A stretch of DNA of 64,000 nt from Dryococelus australis (lineage: Eukaryota > Arthropoda > Insecta > Phasmatodea > Phasmatidae), in NCBI GenBank assembly GCA_029891345.1, contig CM056993.1, positions 272,894,900 to 272,958,899 of the forward strand, written 5' to 3'. Shown one piece after another: positions 33,850 through 45,549 of this stretch; within the stretch, counting starts at the first letter, position 1; each line of letters begins with the position of its first letter. Made by a program: the position numbers and the translations under genes. The notes beneath the pieces were generated by a model. It searched no databases. It was not told where the DNA came from and saw nothing but the letters and a program-made list of their open reading frames with translations.

Positions 33850-34310
33850 GTGGCTTCGTGTTGAGCCCGCTGGCGGTCTGGGCTGCGCCAGACGAGAGGC
33901 AATTCATCCCCGCCTGTCATACAACGGAGTCGTCCTTGACTGGCAGCGTGCCAGAGGAGACGTGGCAACGCCGCGCCACCTCCCCCCGTCTCTCTCTCTC
34001 ACACACACACACTACCCGCTCCCCCTATCTAACTTCTTCCGGCCTATCTGACGTTTTTTCCCCCGGGTCTCTCTCTCGCTCTCTCTCCCCGGCCGAACCC
34101 ACGACGCAGTTCCCCGTCTTGGGCTGCGCGCTGGCTGGCGTCCCTAAACGTCTGCTGGCTGCGTTCACAGCCGCGGAACCATTTTTATGTTTCGTATAAT
34201 TAAACATTCCAACTGTTTGGTCGTGCCGAAGCGAACCTTCGCTCGTCCCTCAGGGGAACTTTTGGGGCACGGAAATTTTACTTCCTCCTGGGTTTCCGGT
34301 TGTCCATGCT
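33850..34310. other. GC-rich island with (CT)n and (AC)n tracts
   Basis: Clearly higher GC than the surroundings, with CpG-containing words (CCGCGCC, GGCGTCC), CTCTCTCT and ACACACAC tracts. It could be a CpG-rich promoter/5' exon, or a GC-rich end of an unrecognised retroelement. A 113-codon frame (33858-34199) is compositionally biased and not supported as a gene. Confidence 0.35.
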
Positions 34311-34741
34311 TATAATAATGACATAGTAATAGATTTATTTATTTATACTTTATTTATACTGGTGAAGTTAAGGCTTCAATGCCTTCTTTTACACTCATCC
34401 AGGTGTAATACAGTGTACACATACGTAAACATGAAGAACAAGAAAAAATACTTACATTAACAAGAGGCGAAACAGAAATATGATAGCTCAAATAGTATTA
34501 CTTAATATCAAACATCTGAGAGTACAGTTTAATAGGAATTAAAACATTTTAAATTTTCATGAATACGGTGGAAAATTGATTCTCCAACGGCCCAGGGGAA
34601 TCTTATATAAAAAATGATACATTTTTTAAATCAAAATTTTTACGTACATCCAGTCCCCAAGTAACATTTCGAATATTTGTGAGAAGGTTGCAGTAAAAAC
34701 ATAAAAAATACTGTAAAACCTGTTTATGATACAAACAGCTT

Positions 34742-34830
34742 CACACGCCTCAGTGGAAAAAGCTGACACGCCCGATTTCTACGCGACAGGTTTTGGGTTC
34801 AAATCCCGTTATTAGATTAGGTTGTTTTGA
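34742..34830 (+). mobile_element. tRNA-like SINE fragment (SINE-4)
   Basis: The B-box GGGTTCAAATCCC (34795-34807) follows an A-box-like GCCTCAGTGGAAAAAGC at a tRNA-like distance. The body beyond is unclear. Confidence 0.45.
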
Positions 34831-34831
34831 A

Positions 34832-35583
34832 ATATCAGTTTGTTTTGCATATTAGGTTAAGTTTGGTGATCGACCGTTCCTATCTGTGAAGTATGAAAAT
34901 CGAGTTATACGGAAAGGAGATTTTCTGGGTGACTGCGTAGACTTGCGGGCGAGAAAAAACATATCTTGTTTTCCATAATTAAGCTGCAATTATAATTGCT
35001 CTTTAATTAGCACATAGACGTTTATTGTGCAAAATTTCCTTCTCTCTTCCATCTTGACAGTTACTACTATCTGAAATTAAATTCGGTAAAGTTATATTCT
35101 AATTGCTTTTGAATTTGACCAGATTGAAAGAGTACGAAATAAAATCACATAAATGGAACTTTTCCTTGTTGTCGATAAAATTCACGTAATTTCATAACTT
35201 TATCGCACATAACCTAAGTTCTTATGAATACTGTGAAAACTTCTTTAGATTATCGCGCATAGGCTGTTTATTGTTAACTTTTGAAATCAACGTTTGAAAT
35301 AATCTCCTCCTATCATCTGCATAATACTGTATGTTACTGTACACATCGTCATGCAAGCTGCCTGTTAACTTAGCAGCGAGTTGAGAGAAATAGTTCTAGT
35401 CTTGTCGTTAAATTGCGAGTGTTGTGATTAAATTTATAACAAAACGAGTTGGTATACTTCATTTATACATATTATAATACGATTCGACATGTTTGCAACA
35501 CGTTCAGGTTCTCTAAAGTTTTTACATTTTCACTCGACTGGCGTATGAATACAGTGGCCAGGCCTACAGAGAAGTAAATTTTT
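34832..35583. other. Unassigned sequence
   Basis: AT-rich; nothing recognised apart from a GCATAGGCTGTTTATTG word near 35260 that resembles a lone MITE end. Confidence 0.3.
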
Positions 35584-35586
35584 ACA

Positions 35587-35942
35587 TATAGGCTATTCAT
35601 GGTAGAATGAACTCTCTTGAAAGCCCTGCCTAAGAGCTACTTGTATGTATGTTGTATATTCCTCCGCCTTATGTAAAATTAACATTGCCATGGGCCTCAT
35701 CGCTTTATTCATACGTCGGTTAGGTGAAACTGTGAAATTATTAGAAAAGTAAATATTTTACAAATTTGCTTATTCTTACACTTGTATACATAAAAAGAAA
35801 CTGACAGTAAAATAAATAATTTCAGTGCACACGAATGTTTTCCTAACACTATTGATCCAACGCTAAGACGCGGGACTTCTTTCTCTCCTTGTCGTTGCCA
35901 ACGTTACATTTTCCTCCTGTGCGCGTAGCAGTACAGTGCCAG
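35587..35942 (+). mobile_element. MITE-A, right end lost
   Basis: TATAGGCTATTCATGGTAGA start, then GCCTTATGTAAAATTAAC and ATACGTCGGTTAGGTGAAAC. The sequence leaves the family after AGTACAGTGCCAGG. Confidence 0.8.
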
Positions 35943-35944
35943 GA

Positions 35945-36818
35945 ATACACGACCCCCTCTGTTCAATGTACAAAAATAGTACGTAACCGCAGACGGCAAC
36001 CACAGCACAGTTACATATAGAAACCGCACCAAGCATTTATCGATCAGGTCGTATTTGTGGCGGTCGAGGGTGAGCCGCGAATCGATAGCCAGATAAGGAT
36101 ATCGTTACCACAGTCAATTTGGGAGACTCGTAATTGCAGAGTCGAAAACGATTCCTGATGCGCAAACATGCCTTTTGGATGACGAGGAACAGACTAATTG
36201 GAGGAGAGCCGATACTCTCATAGTTTTAATCGCTCCGGAAGTTTCGGAGCGGATTTCAGTTCACAGACACGAAAATGGTAGCGCGACGGAAATGGCATGG
36301 CAGCATTCCATACGCGGTCGTTAGTGGGTTTCCGGATACGGCCTGTGTGTGGTGGTTGCCACTATTTACAAACCCAATGTCGTTAACCTTATTTATTATT
36401 GTACTGCTTCCCGTAGTAGCAATTACGGAAACTGATGTCATATCCACCACTAATCAAAATATAACAGTAATAACGAAATATTATATTATACATTTACATG
36501 AATACATTTTAAGATAATACTTATATATTTTAAGATTTTTAAAAATATCATGCTAACACTGTTGACGATAAAAAAAATTATAATTGTTAAAATAACGATT
36601 ACAATCACAGAACTATTATACATAATTTATTACAAAAACGATGTACTTCTGGAATTTGTACCTAGCATTTTTGCTGAGACTGACGAACTCAATTTATTGG
36701 TGATCATAAAAACCTTTTCCGTTTTCACCAAATATTGAAATCGCAAACAATGTGCCACAAAATATTTTGAGAGGTATACATTGACAAAAGAATTTTGTGG
36801 CCACCAACAAATTCAGGT
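35945..36818. other. Unassigned sequence
   Basis: An 80-codon plus frame (36275-36517) contains a hydrophobic segment but no recognisable family. No other evidence for a gene. Confidence 0.3.
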
Positions 36819-36821
36819 ACA

Positions 36822-37214
36822 TATAATCCATTCACGGTTACTTCCAACTTTTCTGAAGCCCTGCAGAAGTTCTACTTTCAGGATATTCCCCCGCTTCTTG
36901 CAAACAAAGCTTGATCGAGTTTGGAAAATTACACCAGTGCGTACTCAGCGTAAGAATATTTGGTATAAGGACTATTTCTTATTAGTCATTACCAACATAC
37001 ATATTTTCTCCTCGATTTTATTTATATTCATTATAAATGAAATATTATCATTTACTGATAAAATATAAATAAAAATACAACTGAATAAAAAAAAAAGGTA
37101 TTTTATTTTAACACAAGTATAATGCTTGTGATAGACGACGTATATATGAAACAACAAAACATGTCATACAAGGGGTGATTTTTCAAAGACGTGAAGTAAC
37201 CTTGAATAGACTAT
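36822..37214 (+). mobile_element. MITE-C, complete
   Basis: TATAATCCATTCACGGTTAC to ACCTTGAATAGACTATA. Interior blocks CTGAAGCCCTGCAGAAGTTC and AACACAAGTATAATGCTTG define the family. Confidence 0.85.
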
Positions 37215-37215
37215 A

Positions 37216-38345
37216 GACGCTCAGTACTCACACCAACGGTTATAATCGGTGCTCACGTCGTCCTTATCTTGACGTTAGATATTTGTTTAAGTAGCAGGTA
37301 ACAAACTACAGTCACTAATTTCACATCTTTGTTCGTATTTAGTTTACAATTTCAACATTAAAACTATTTGCAGTACTTCCACATCTGTCTGCAGTCACAA
37401 CGAAACAAAATATGGAAGTCATCGTCTGTCGATTTCAACGCATTTCATTTCAGTCTCATCCCCGCGAAGTTCAATGGCACATACTGTACATGCAGACACA
37501 CATTCAACTTTAATGCCCGTTGCATACAAATTATGATTCTCTTACTACTTCGTATTGTTAAAAAATATTCTGCAACCACTTAAAAAGCAACACCTTTTCA
37601 ATCGAACATCGCAATCAATATTTAAGTAATTTTTTTTACTTGCAAAGTATTAACAATTTTGACACAAAATCTGTGATAAAGTGTACTCGCCAATGACCCA
37701 AGATCACAGACGGATAGTATCGGAGTTTCCTTATACTGAGTCAAGTATAAAATGTCGTGGCACAAAAACACGCAGCCAGTGACCTGGGAAAAAATTATAT
37801 GCATAAATAATAAGTTGAAGTGTTCACCAGGGAACTACTTAAATTTGGTTCGTTCACAATCAGAAGATATAACTGCAGATCATAAAACGTAACAATAGAA
37901 AATTCTCACGATCATAAACCTTGTGCTAAACGTTCACAAATATTTATGTGATAGTCACAGCGGAAGTGAATTAAAATTTTGCAACGCATCTAACGTCAGT
38001 TGGTAAAAAATATTTATTAGTCTTTACACACATAAAATTGATTTTTGTAACATATTGTGATCACGTATTGAAAATAGGCAATAATTAAAAATAGTTGGTA
38101 TGCGTTTCTTTTACGCACTATGACAGGACTCCTGATGTAGACGACTGACCTGTTATGTGTAGTTGTGAGTCAGTTCTTATGCACACTTCCTAAGTTCTAT
38201 GGTTACTGTTATGCTTTCAATTGTGAACCAAGCTCTACACTGTCGCGTATTGCAACGCAAATCGGCAACGTGAATTGGATGTAGCGAACATGTTCGCTTC
38301 CCCTCACTCCCTATCCAGTGAAGCACTCTAGGAACTGGCAGTGGG
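37216..38345. other. Unassigned sequence
   Basis: No gene or family recognised. Confidence 0.3.
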
Positions 38346-38349
38346 GAGT

Positions 38350-38576
38350 AGAGATATTTTGCGAGGTCTTGAGAGCCGATGAGAGTGAAGTGAGGCGAGT
38401 ATGGAGCAGCGCTGGATCGCAAGCGCGGGGGAAACGTGAGATCCCCGAGAAAACCCGCCGACCAGCGGCGTCGCCCGGCACGATTCCTACATGCGAGAAT
38501 CCGGGATCGACCCCGCCGGAAATCGAGCCCTATTCGCCTAGGCGAGTAGTCTGACCACTACACCACCGAGGACCCC
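38350..38576 (-). mobile_element. SINE-1, minus
   Basis: From GCGAGGTCTTGAGAGCCGATG through the core CCCCGAGAAAACCCGCCGACC to the tRNA-like end (GAGTAGTCTGACCACTACAC). The B-box complement is mutated (GGAAATCGAGCCC). Confidence 0.88.
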
Positions 38577-38636
38577 AACTGGTAGCGAATGGGTGCTCTG
38601 TGAAAGTCGCGAATGCAGCTATCTCTCTTGGTGTCT

Positions 38637-39052
38637 GTAGGCTATTCACGGTAAAATGAGCACTTTTGAAGCTTTCCTTAAGATCTACTTGTATGCATAC
38701 TACGTATTCTTTTACCATATGTAAAATCAACATTAACATGGGCCACATCACTTTATTCATGCGTTGGTCAAGTGGAACTGTGAAGTAATTAGAAGAGTAA
38801 ATATTTAACTAATTTGCTCTTTTTTACACTTCGATGTATTAAAAAAAAAAAACGGAAATCGAAAGAACTAATTTAAGTTGTCAGAATTGATTCTTTAACA
38901 CGTTCTATTCGACGTTAAGATACGGATCTACTTCCCATCCATTGTTACCAACTTTACTGGATGCGTGTCACTCCGGATGTTTGTTAAAATATATGGAGGT
39001 AAGGTCAGATACTTTTTTCTTAGGTTGATTTCAAAAGTGCTCACTTTATTTA
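38637..39052 (+). mobile_element. MITE-A, right tip replaced
   Basis: GTAGGCTATTCACGGTAAAA start, full interior, last family word CAAAAGTGCTCACTTTAT. It then passes directly into family D. Confidence 0.85.
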
Positions 39053-39054
39053 CC

Positions 39055-39345
39055 CGACCACAAGTACGGATGATTTCGAATACAGAGGCGAGATATCCGC
39101 TTGTTCCGCCAACTCCAGCGTCACTGACCAGCAACATGTAGTAACGCCGTTCGCCAATCAGCGCCTAGTAACTAAACAGTGGACAGCCAGCCAATACGGT
39201 GCTATAGCAACAGACAGTATCCTATCAGACACGAGGCCTGTTCCCAGAGCGTCGCGCAGACTAGCAGAGAATGGGTTCGCCCACGTGAAAGACCTACCGA
39301 GTCATTTCGTCTCTGTGTATTTTTCTGCTCTGTGCCTCTGGCAAC
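39055..39345 (+). repeat. Family D (CCAAT-rich repeat)
   Basis: Blocks CAACATGTAGTAACGCCG, TTCGCCAATCAGCGCC, CAGCCAATACGG, GAGGCCTGTTCCCAGAGCG and TCGCGCAGAC are collinear with 8388 and 58660. Confidence 0.65.
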
Positions 39346-39484
39346 TATACTTATGCTGGCGCAGTTGCGTACACAGGTAGTTTATTTTGGGATTGGCTGG
39401 GCCCCGATTTATGAAGTAAGCACCTCGCGCAGTATGTGAAATATATATTTTAATTTCATGTGCGCATTCAAGTCAAACTTATAT

Positions 39485-39721
39485 ATACTGTTCACGGTAA
39501 AGTCAGCACTTTTTAAGACCTCGCTAAATTTTTCCTTTCAGCTGAATTTCATCTCTCTGCCACTTTTTTATTTAACATTGCGATGTGCCTAATAAACACA
39601 GTTTATACAGTCCACTAATTCAAAAGTTAACGTCCAAGGCTGCAATAAAACATATTTATTAGCGATTAGTGCCTGTTGGGAGGGCCTTAAAAAGTGCACA
39701 CTTTACCGTGAATAGCATATA
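39485..39721 (+). mobile_element. MITE-B
   Basis: ATACTGTTCACGGTAAAGTC to ACACTTTACCGTGAATAGC. Confidence 0.85.
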
Positions 39722-39723
39722 GT

Positions 39724-40552
39724 CATTTGTTTATTTCAAAATTTCAGTACATAATTTTTGGTTAGTTTTCCATAACTTGTTTATATCTACTTATATTATG
39801 ACATTTTTGGGAGTGGCCGGAACCCCTTCAGTTCGCCCTTGAATACACTTTTGGGTTGGCGTGAAAACAAAACCACGTTCCAATTCACTCGACTAATGTC
39901 CACAGCACGAAACATATATTGAGAGATGGCGTGACTTCCCCCCCCCCCCCTATTATTTTTGGCCATGCCGGGATTTTTCTTAGAAATTATATTCTTCGCA
40001 TACGTACGCACATCCGTACTTCCAAATACCTCCACATAGCCTGGTGTTGGAAAACAAACAACAGTATTAGCGTAGAAATAAATTGGTATCGCATTATTTA
40101 TGCACACAAATTAAACATTTACGGTCAAGAGAAGTTTCCAATAACAAAAATCCTTATTAATAGGTACACAAAATAGTATTACACTAAACATAAAAATAAA
40201 AACTATTTTGTATTGTCTACACACTATACATATATTGTGATAAGAAAATAACATTGGTCATAAAAGAACTTTAGTGAATTTTAACTCCTCATTGCAACTT
40301 CTTTCAATTCTTATATTTAAACAATTGTATTTGGCACTGCTGTAAAATTAACGCGTAGCTGTCTCTGTAATTAGTTTAAGTATGTTTTCTGTAAAATCTG
40401 ACACATCAGGCTGTAAACTGACCAAGAGATAAAACGAATTGTTTATAAACAATTAAAATAAGTGAAATAAACGCCGATAATGCATTAGGTAAACTGCTTG
40501 TTGCGTGGTGGATCATGTTCTGCGATCAGCGCATATTAAAAAAAAAACACAC
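39724..40552. other. Unassigned AT-rich sequence
   Basis: C10 run near 39939. No gene or family recognised. Confidence 0.3.
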
Positions 40553-40554
40553 AC

Positions 40555-41078
40555 ATCGGTAGAACATACGGACAGGTCCTGGGTCTTCAAGCGGAATGAC
40601 ATGGGGTGTCTCGGGAAATGAGGTGGCAAGATCTCCGCTCTCTGCCCCCTCCGGCTGTCTACTCCGTAGTAGCGGGAGCGGCCCGGTTCTGGATCACTTG
40701 ACCTTTGACCTTTACATTGACTTAGATATGGATGAAACCATGACCTAATTACCTACGTTTAGTCGGATTAATCGATTGGATTATCTCACGTGGATTAAAT
40801 GATTAAATGTTAATCCTATACATATCATTAGCACCAATTTAATCCACATGAGAAATCCAATAGTTTAAACCGATAAAAGGTAGGTCAGTAGGACGTGAAT
40901 TCATCCATATCTAGGTCAATATCAAGATTAAAGGTTAAGTGATCCAGAACCGGGCCGCTCCCACTACTATCCGCCTCGCTTCCCGAGACACTCTCGCACG
41001 CTACATAGCTACACCCATCCCTATGTCATTCGCCTTGACGGGCCAGGACCTGTCCGCGTGATCTACTCACATCATCTG
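40555..41078. mobile_element. Foldback element, arms about 250 bp
   Basis: Arm landmarks in order from the outside: CGGACAGGTCCTGG, GAATGACAT, GTGTCTCGGGAA, GGGAGCGGCCCGGTTCTGG, ATCACTTGACCTTT, TAGATATGGATGAA and GGATTAAAT. Each recurs complemented in mirror order, closing near 40800-40840. No coding content. Arms contain CCTTTGACC words like those of the 51-56 kb TIRs. Confidence 0.85.
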
Positions 41079-41284
41079 CTGACATTTGCGGGCCCCCTAG
41101 CCTTCTCCGCATTGCGGGTTATTCAGGAGGGTAAGTTACGCCGCTGTAGTTGTGCTGTTTTTGGCTATGTGGAAGGCATCGAAAAGCCACGGAATTGAAC
41201 ATTGTACACATACTACCAAATTCACAGTTAAGATGTTAGTCGCGGAGTCAACACGCCTGATACAACTTCAAAATAGAAAGAGAA

Positions 41285-41520
41285 GAGTTATTACGGCTCG
41301 CCTTCCACCAAGGTGAACCGTGTTCATTTTCCGGCCGGGTACACTCCCGGATTTTAACACGTGGGAATCGTGCCGGACGATGTCGCTGCTCCGCGGGTTT
41401 TCTCGGACATCTCATGTTCCCCCCGCTCCTACATTCCGGCTCCACTTCATTCTCACCTGAGTTCACCCTCATCGGCTCTCAAAACATAATTGTTAAGAGC
41501 CGCCCAAATATCTCAACTCA
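41285..41520 (+). mobile_element. SINE-1, plus
   Basis: Core CACGTGGGAATCGTGCCGGAC and TTTTCTCGGACATCTC, tail TGTTAAGAGCCGCCCAAATA. The tRNA-like head is degraded. Confidence 0.85.
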
Positions 41521-41521
41521 A

Positions 41522-42690
41522 CTCAAGAAGCGTTGTTTTGCTGGATGAGGTGAATATAAAACACCGATGGTTAGTTATACTTAGGAACGGGTTTTTTATT
41601 CGCGAAAATATTATTGGTCATGCTAGGCGTCAATATCTTACGCCCATAACCACAACTTCCTTTGGTTATTGGCCGCGTGTCTGCGTGAGAACACTTGTTC
41701 TTATTTGACTGGGCCAATCCTAATCAAGTACACCGATACTGAACGTCCGTGATTCGCGGTAAGACACTAGTGGCTCGTGACATTTTAAATCATTCAATCA
41801 CGAAAGTGCCCATGAACTAAAGTGTTTTGGAGCACAACTGGTCTTGAAATATTTTCGCGAAAAACACCTGTCCTTAATTATACTGGTTGATGTATGAAAT
41901 CTTTGGAGTCTTCAGCCGTGGATTGTAGGGTTTGCAGGAAGGTGAAAAAAAAAAGAGGGGCAAAGAATCATTTGTCCTCACTAATAATTTGCACCTTTCT
42001 TGGCCTTGTGTTGCATTGACACCTCTTTATATAAGTTAGGCCGTAGTTGCACTAATTTGACTGCAATTAGTCATGTAATCGTTTATGTACCTACAGGAAA
42101 ACATCAAATATAGTGTCGATTTTTCTTTAACTTATTATTATCATAATGACATCTTGGACTCTGTCAATATTAGGAAAATTGCTGCAACGTTTGTCCCCTG
42201 CTCTAAATTAGGAAAATAAAATGCCATTTGGAACAGTTTCATTTTATTTACATTTTTGATCTTTTATTTTCGTTTTTCTCCCCTGTAAAACTCACTATTT
42301 AATGAGATATTCGTTACTTGACAAGATTTTAATCAATTGTTAAGATTTAATTTAATTTGCATGACATGTCTTATCTTCAAATTGTGGGGTGCAAAATGTA
42401 AGAATTCGTTTTCAGTGAGGTTTGTCTAAATCAAATACCCATAACTGAAAACGCCCAGGATGAAAATGTGTAACATCTGGTGGTTACCACTAATTGCCTA
42501 CCAAACAGTTTCGTAACATTCGTTGGCACTAATCACTAAGGTGTAACGTGCACGTGGCGAGAAGGCCAAATCAGTAATGGCCTGACCTGGTTTTTTCGGA
42601 ATTTTCATCAGCGAGTTGGAGCCCGCTGTGGTTAGTAGCTAGCGCTGAACATCGTTGTCAGCATCCGGGTTTGCACAGATAAGGCGTGAA
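41522..42690. other. Unassigned sequence
   Basis: No gene or repeat family recognised. Confidence 0.3.
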
Positions 42691-42693
42691 TTG

Positions 42694-42948
42694 GAGAGAT
42701 TTAAGAGGCTCTTAATAACAATGTCTTGAGAGGCGTCGAGGGTGAAACGAGGTGGAAACGAAGCAGCGCTGGAACGCAAAAGCGAGCGGAACAGGAGATC
42801 ACCGAGAAAACCCGCCGACTAGCTGCATCGTCCGGCACGATTCCCACAGTGCGAAAATCTGGGGAGTGACCCTGCTAGGAATCGAACCCGAACCGGGTGG
42901 GCTTTGTTGGGAAGCGAGTGGTCTAGCCGCTACACGACGGCGGCCCCC
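42694..42948 (-). mobile_element. SINE-1, minus
   Basis: Tail TTAAGAGGCTCTTAATAAC, core CACCGAGAAAACCCGCCGAC, B-box complement GGAATCGAACCC, A-box/5' end CGCTACACGACGGCGGCCCC. Confidence 0.88.
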
Positions 42949-42949
42949 T

Positions 42950-43762
42950 AAATATAAGCAGGTACTGGGAAGAAACCATGGGCATATTCGGCGAGAGGGT
43001 AGTCGGTAAAGGCGATATTACACGATACCAGATTCCATAGAAACGGGTAGTACAGTGATAAATATGCGGCGTCCGCTACTACAGTGTATTTTTTTGGGCG
43101 TGAGTCAAAAACTCCGTCGGGCCAAACAATTTTTTATCATTAAATTTTACATGCTGATAATATTCCGGTAGGTAAAGAAAAAGTCATATTTTGCAACCGG
43201 TCAGTAATCATCGTCAAGATTAAAAATAACACACTCGTACCCTAGTGACTCCAAGACATTTTCAAGGAAATGAATGGAACTATAATAGTAAGCAACCAAT
43301 GTATGTAAAAGGCGAACAGTAATATAGCAATATTAAGATGTGCTAGCTAGTTTTTTCATGGGCCTACGCAAGTTACTAACTGGTAGCAGTTCTACGATTG
43401 GAGTTAATATTTACTACAAACCACACACTGCGCACACACTGAGTAGGCAAACTGCTGTCGTGTGACTTGAATCTTCCGTGGCGGCTCATATAGCGGCTGG
43501 AGCAACAAGGCTTGTGGAAGCGTGTACAAGAATCAAGTACAGCTGCATGTATCGTCTAATATCGGCTTAAACTGTCCTCCTTTCATACAATTAAAGAAAA
43601 TACTTAACTAATTCCAGAAAAGTATCCCTATCATTTATGAAGTTCTTCTTTAAACTGATTTACACAACGCATTTACGAAAGTGCATATCGGCCATGTTGT
43701 CACGATATATTTAAATCTGAAATTCTCAGTAAGGTGAGTTTACGCGGGTGGTAATGTGGTGC
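42950..43762. other. Unassigned sequence
   Basis: No gene or repeat family recognised. Confidence 0.3.
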
Positions 43763-43773
43763 ATTCTAGCGAC

Positions 43774-44033
43774 ATTGGGGCCGCGGTGGTTTAGTGGTTA
43801 GACTACTCCCCTTTCACCTTGGCCAACCGGGTTCGATTCCCGGCGGAGTTGCTCCCGGATTTTCGCACGTGGGAATCGTGCCGGACGATGCCGCAGGTCA
43901 GCGGGTTTTCTCGGGGATCTCCCGTTTCGCTTGCCCTTTCATTCCGGCGCTGCTCCATACTCACCTCGCTGCACCGTCATCGGCTCTCAAGACCTTGACG
44001 TTAAGAGCAGCCCAAATCTCTTCACTCTCTCAC
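43774..44033 (+). mobile_element. SINE-1, full-length reference copy
   Basis: tRNA-like head with A-box TTTAGTGGTTAG (43790-43801) and B-box GGGTTCGATTCCC (43829-43841). Then the core CACGTGGGAATCGTGCCGGAC, TTTTCTCGGGGATCTCCCG and tail GACGTTAAGAGCAGCCCAAAT. Flanked by TCTAGCGAC at 43765-43773 and 44034-44042. The RNA polymerase III internal promoter is intact by eye. Confidence 0.93.
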
Positions 44034-44179
44034 TCTAGCGACTTGACAGTTTTCAAATACCTAATGACATTTTGGCAGGTTTTTTTTTAAGCTTTTCGAG
44101 TCAAAATAAAGTAATTTAAAACAACTTTTATCGAGAAGTTTCATTTTGAAACTGCTAGATAGAGGATGACAAGTTGGTG

Positions 44180-44490
44180 TTCGCCTGTCTGCACCCTTGG
44201 ATGGGGTCGGCCACAGTCTGCAAGAGGACAGCACCGCAGTAATCGACTGGACTTATCTGGGGAAACCTTGGGTAATCGAAGTTACGATGCCCGAACGCCG
44301 GTTCTCGCAAATGCGGTTTCAACAGGTTACGAGTTCTGTGCGATGTCGAACCACATCATGCACCGTGACCCGCACAGTAATGCTGACGAACGGAAATCGA
44401 TTTGACTGCCTTACCCGGGACTCAAACCCAGAGCAGCTAGCACCGTATCTTTGCACGCAACCACCTGCGTCACCTTGCTAGGTCGTCGTC
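44180..44490 (-). mobile_element. tRNA-derived SINE-2, minus
   Basis: On the minus strand: GGTGACGCAGGTGGTTGCG as A-box region, B-box GGGTTTGAGTCCC (complement at 44417-44429), then a body unlike SINE-1. Single copy in the window. Confidence 0.65.
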
Positions 44491-44574
44491 TTTAAGGGTT
44501 CGTTTCACCACCGTAGACGCTTAGTTTTTCTAGCTTATCTACTTAAAGAAGAAAATTATATATATTCAAGCTAG

Positions 44575-44992
44575 TTAAAACCGAATTCTATTCGAGCTCC
44601 TTCACCACTGCCGCATCGAAGGCAGCATGGAACAGCCTACCGACTGAACACAGAAGTATTGAATGTTTCAGTAAATTTAAGAATACAGTAAAGTAAGTAT
44701 TACCTTAGTCACCCCAGTGGATGAGGGGATGAAAGTGACATTTCGTAAAGTTGTATTGTGCATGTGTGAATATGTGAATGATGAATCAGTGTGTAAGTGC
44801 ATGAGTGAGAGAGTAATTAATTTTTATGTTTGGTTTGTGTAGTATTAAGTTACATACTTATAAGTTTTAATGTATAATTTTGATGTCTGAATTTCTAGCA
44901 AGTGTAAGTGTATTATGTTATGGGTCCAGTTTAAGATACTGCAATTATGCCTTAACTCCACCTTTCAGCCGTGAATAAATAAATAATAAATT
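44575..44992 (+). mobile_element. 5'-truncated LINE end with (AATA)n tail
   Basis: A frame reads SFTTAASKAAWNSLPTEHRS then FSKFKNTVK and stop, the typical last residues of Jockey/CR1-type polyproteins (WN-x-LP...FK). About 300 bp of 3' UTR follows, ending GTGAATAAATAAATAATAAA, a LINE-style tail. No upstream coding remains. Confidence 0.75.
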
Positions 44993-44993
44993 A

Positions 44994-45405
44994 TATAGGC
45001 GGTTCACTGTAAGCTAAGCACGTTTGAAATAAACCTTTGAAAAATGCCGCTGTCCTTGCCTGCATATATTTTGACGAGCACACTGTCTGGTAAGCACCGA
45101 GTTAAGTTTGTAACGATTATGGAGAAGTAGTTCCCCGCCTTGATGTTGAATTAAAAGTTTTACGTAAACGTTGTGCATACCGAAGTAATTTGTTTCTCTT
45201 TTTGTTTTTAACGCGTGCATATGTAATGGTTGACAAATTTGTTGAATATTTAATTTTCTAATAATTTCACAATTTCACTTGACCGACGCATGAATAAATT
45301 GATCAGGCCCATGACAATGCCAATGTTACGTATGATGGAAGAATAGCTACGCATGGTACATGCGAGTGGTTCTTAAGTAAATCTTCAAAACGTCTACAGC
45401 CTATA
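44994..45405 (-). mobile_element. MITE-A, complete but diverged
   Basis: TATAGGCGGTTCACTGTAAG to CGTCTACAGCCTATA, interior in minus order. It starts directly at the LINE tail. Confidence 0.78.
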
Positions 45406-45424
45406 AAAGGGACGGTCTGTTGAG

Positions 45425-45545
45425 AATTAAAATGTAACCTAGCACGTCCATCACTGTTGAACAGATGACTTTGAAAGTTTTACTGGCGATGCACGAGCCA
45501 GTGTTTGAGACATGCACAGAAGAGTACAGGTCTGCTTCGTCTTTT
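45425..45545. mobile_element. Fragment of hAT-type MITE
   Basis: CACTGTTGAACAGATGACTTTGAAAG and ACATGCACAGAAGA match the right half of 28273-28667. The termini are missing. Confidence 0.5.
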
Positions 45546-45549
45546 TGTT

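Noticed and set aside
33858..34199. 113-codon frame in the GC-rich island
   Set aside because: Composition driven by CT and AC microsatellites; no domain or splice context.
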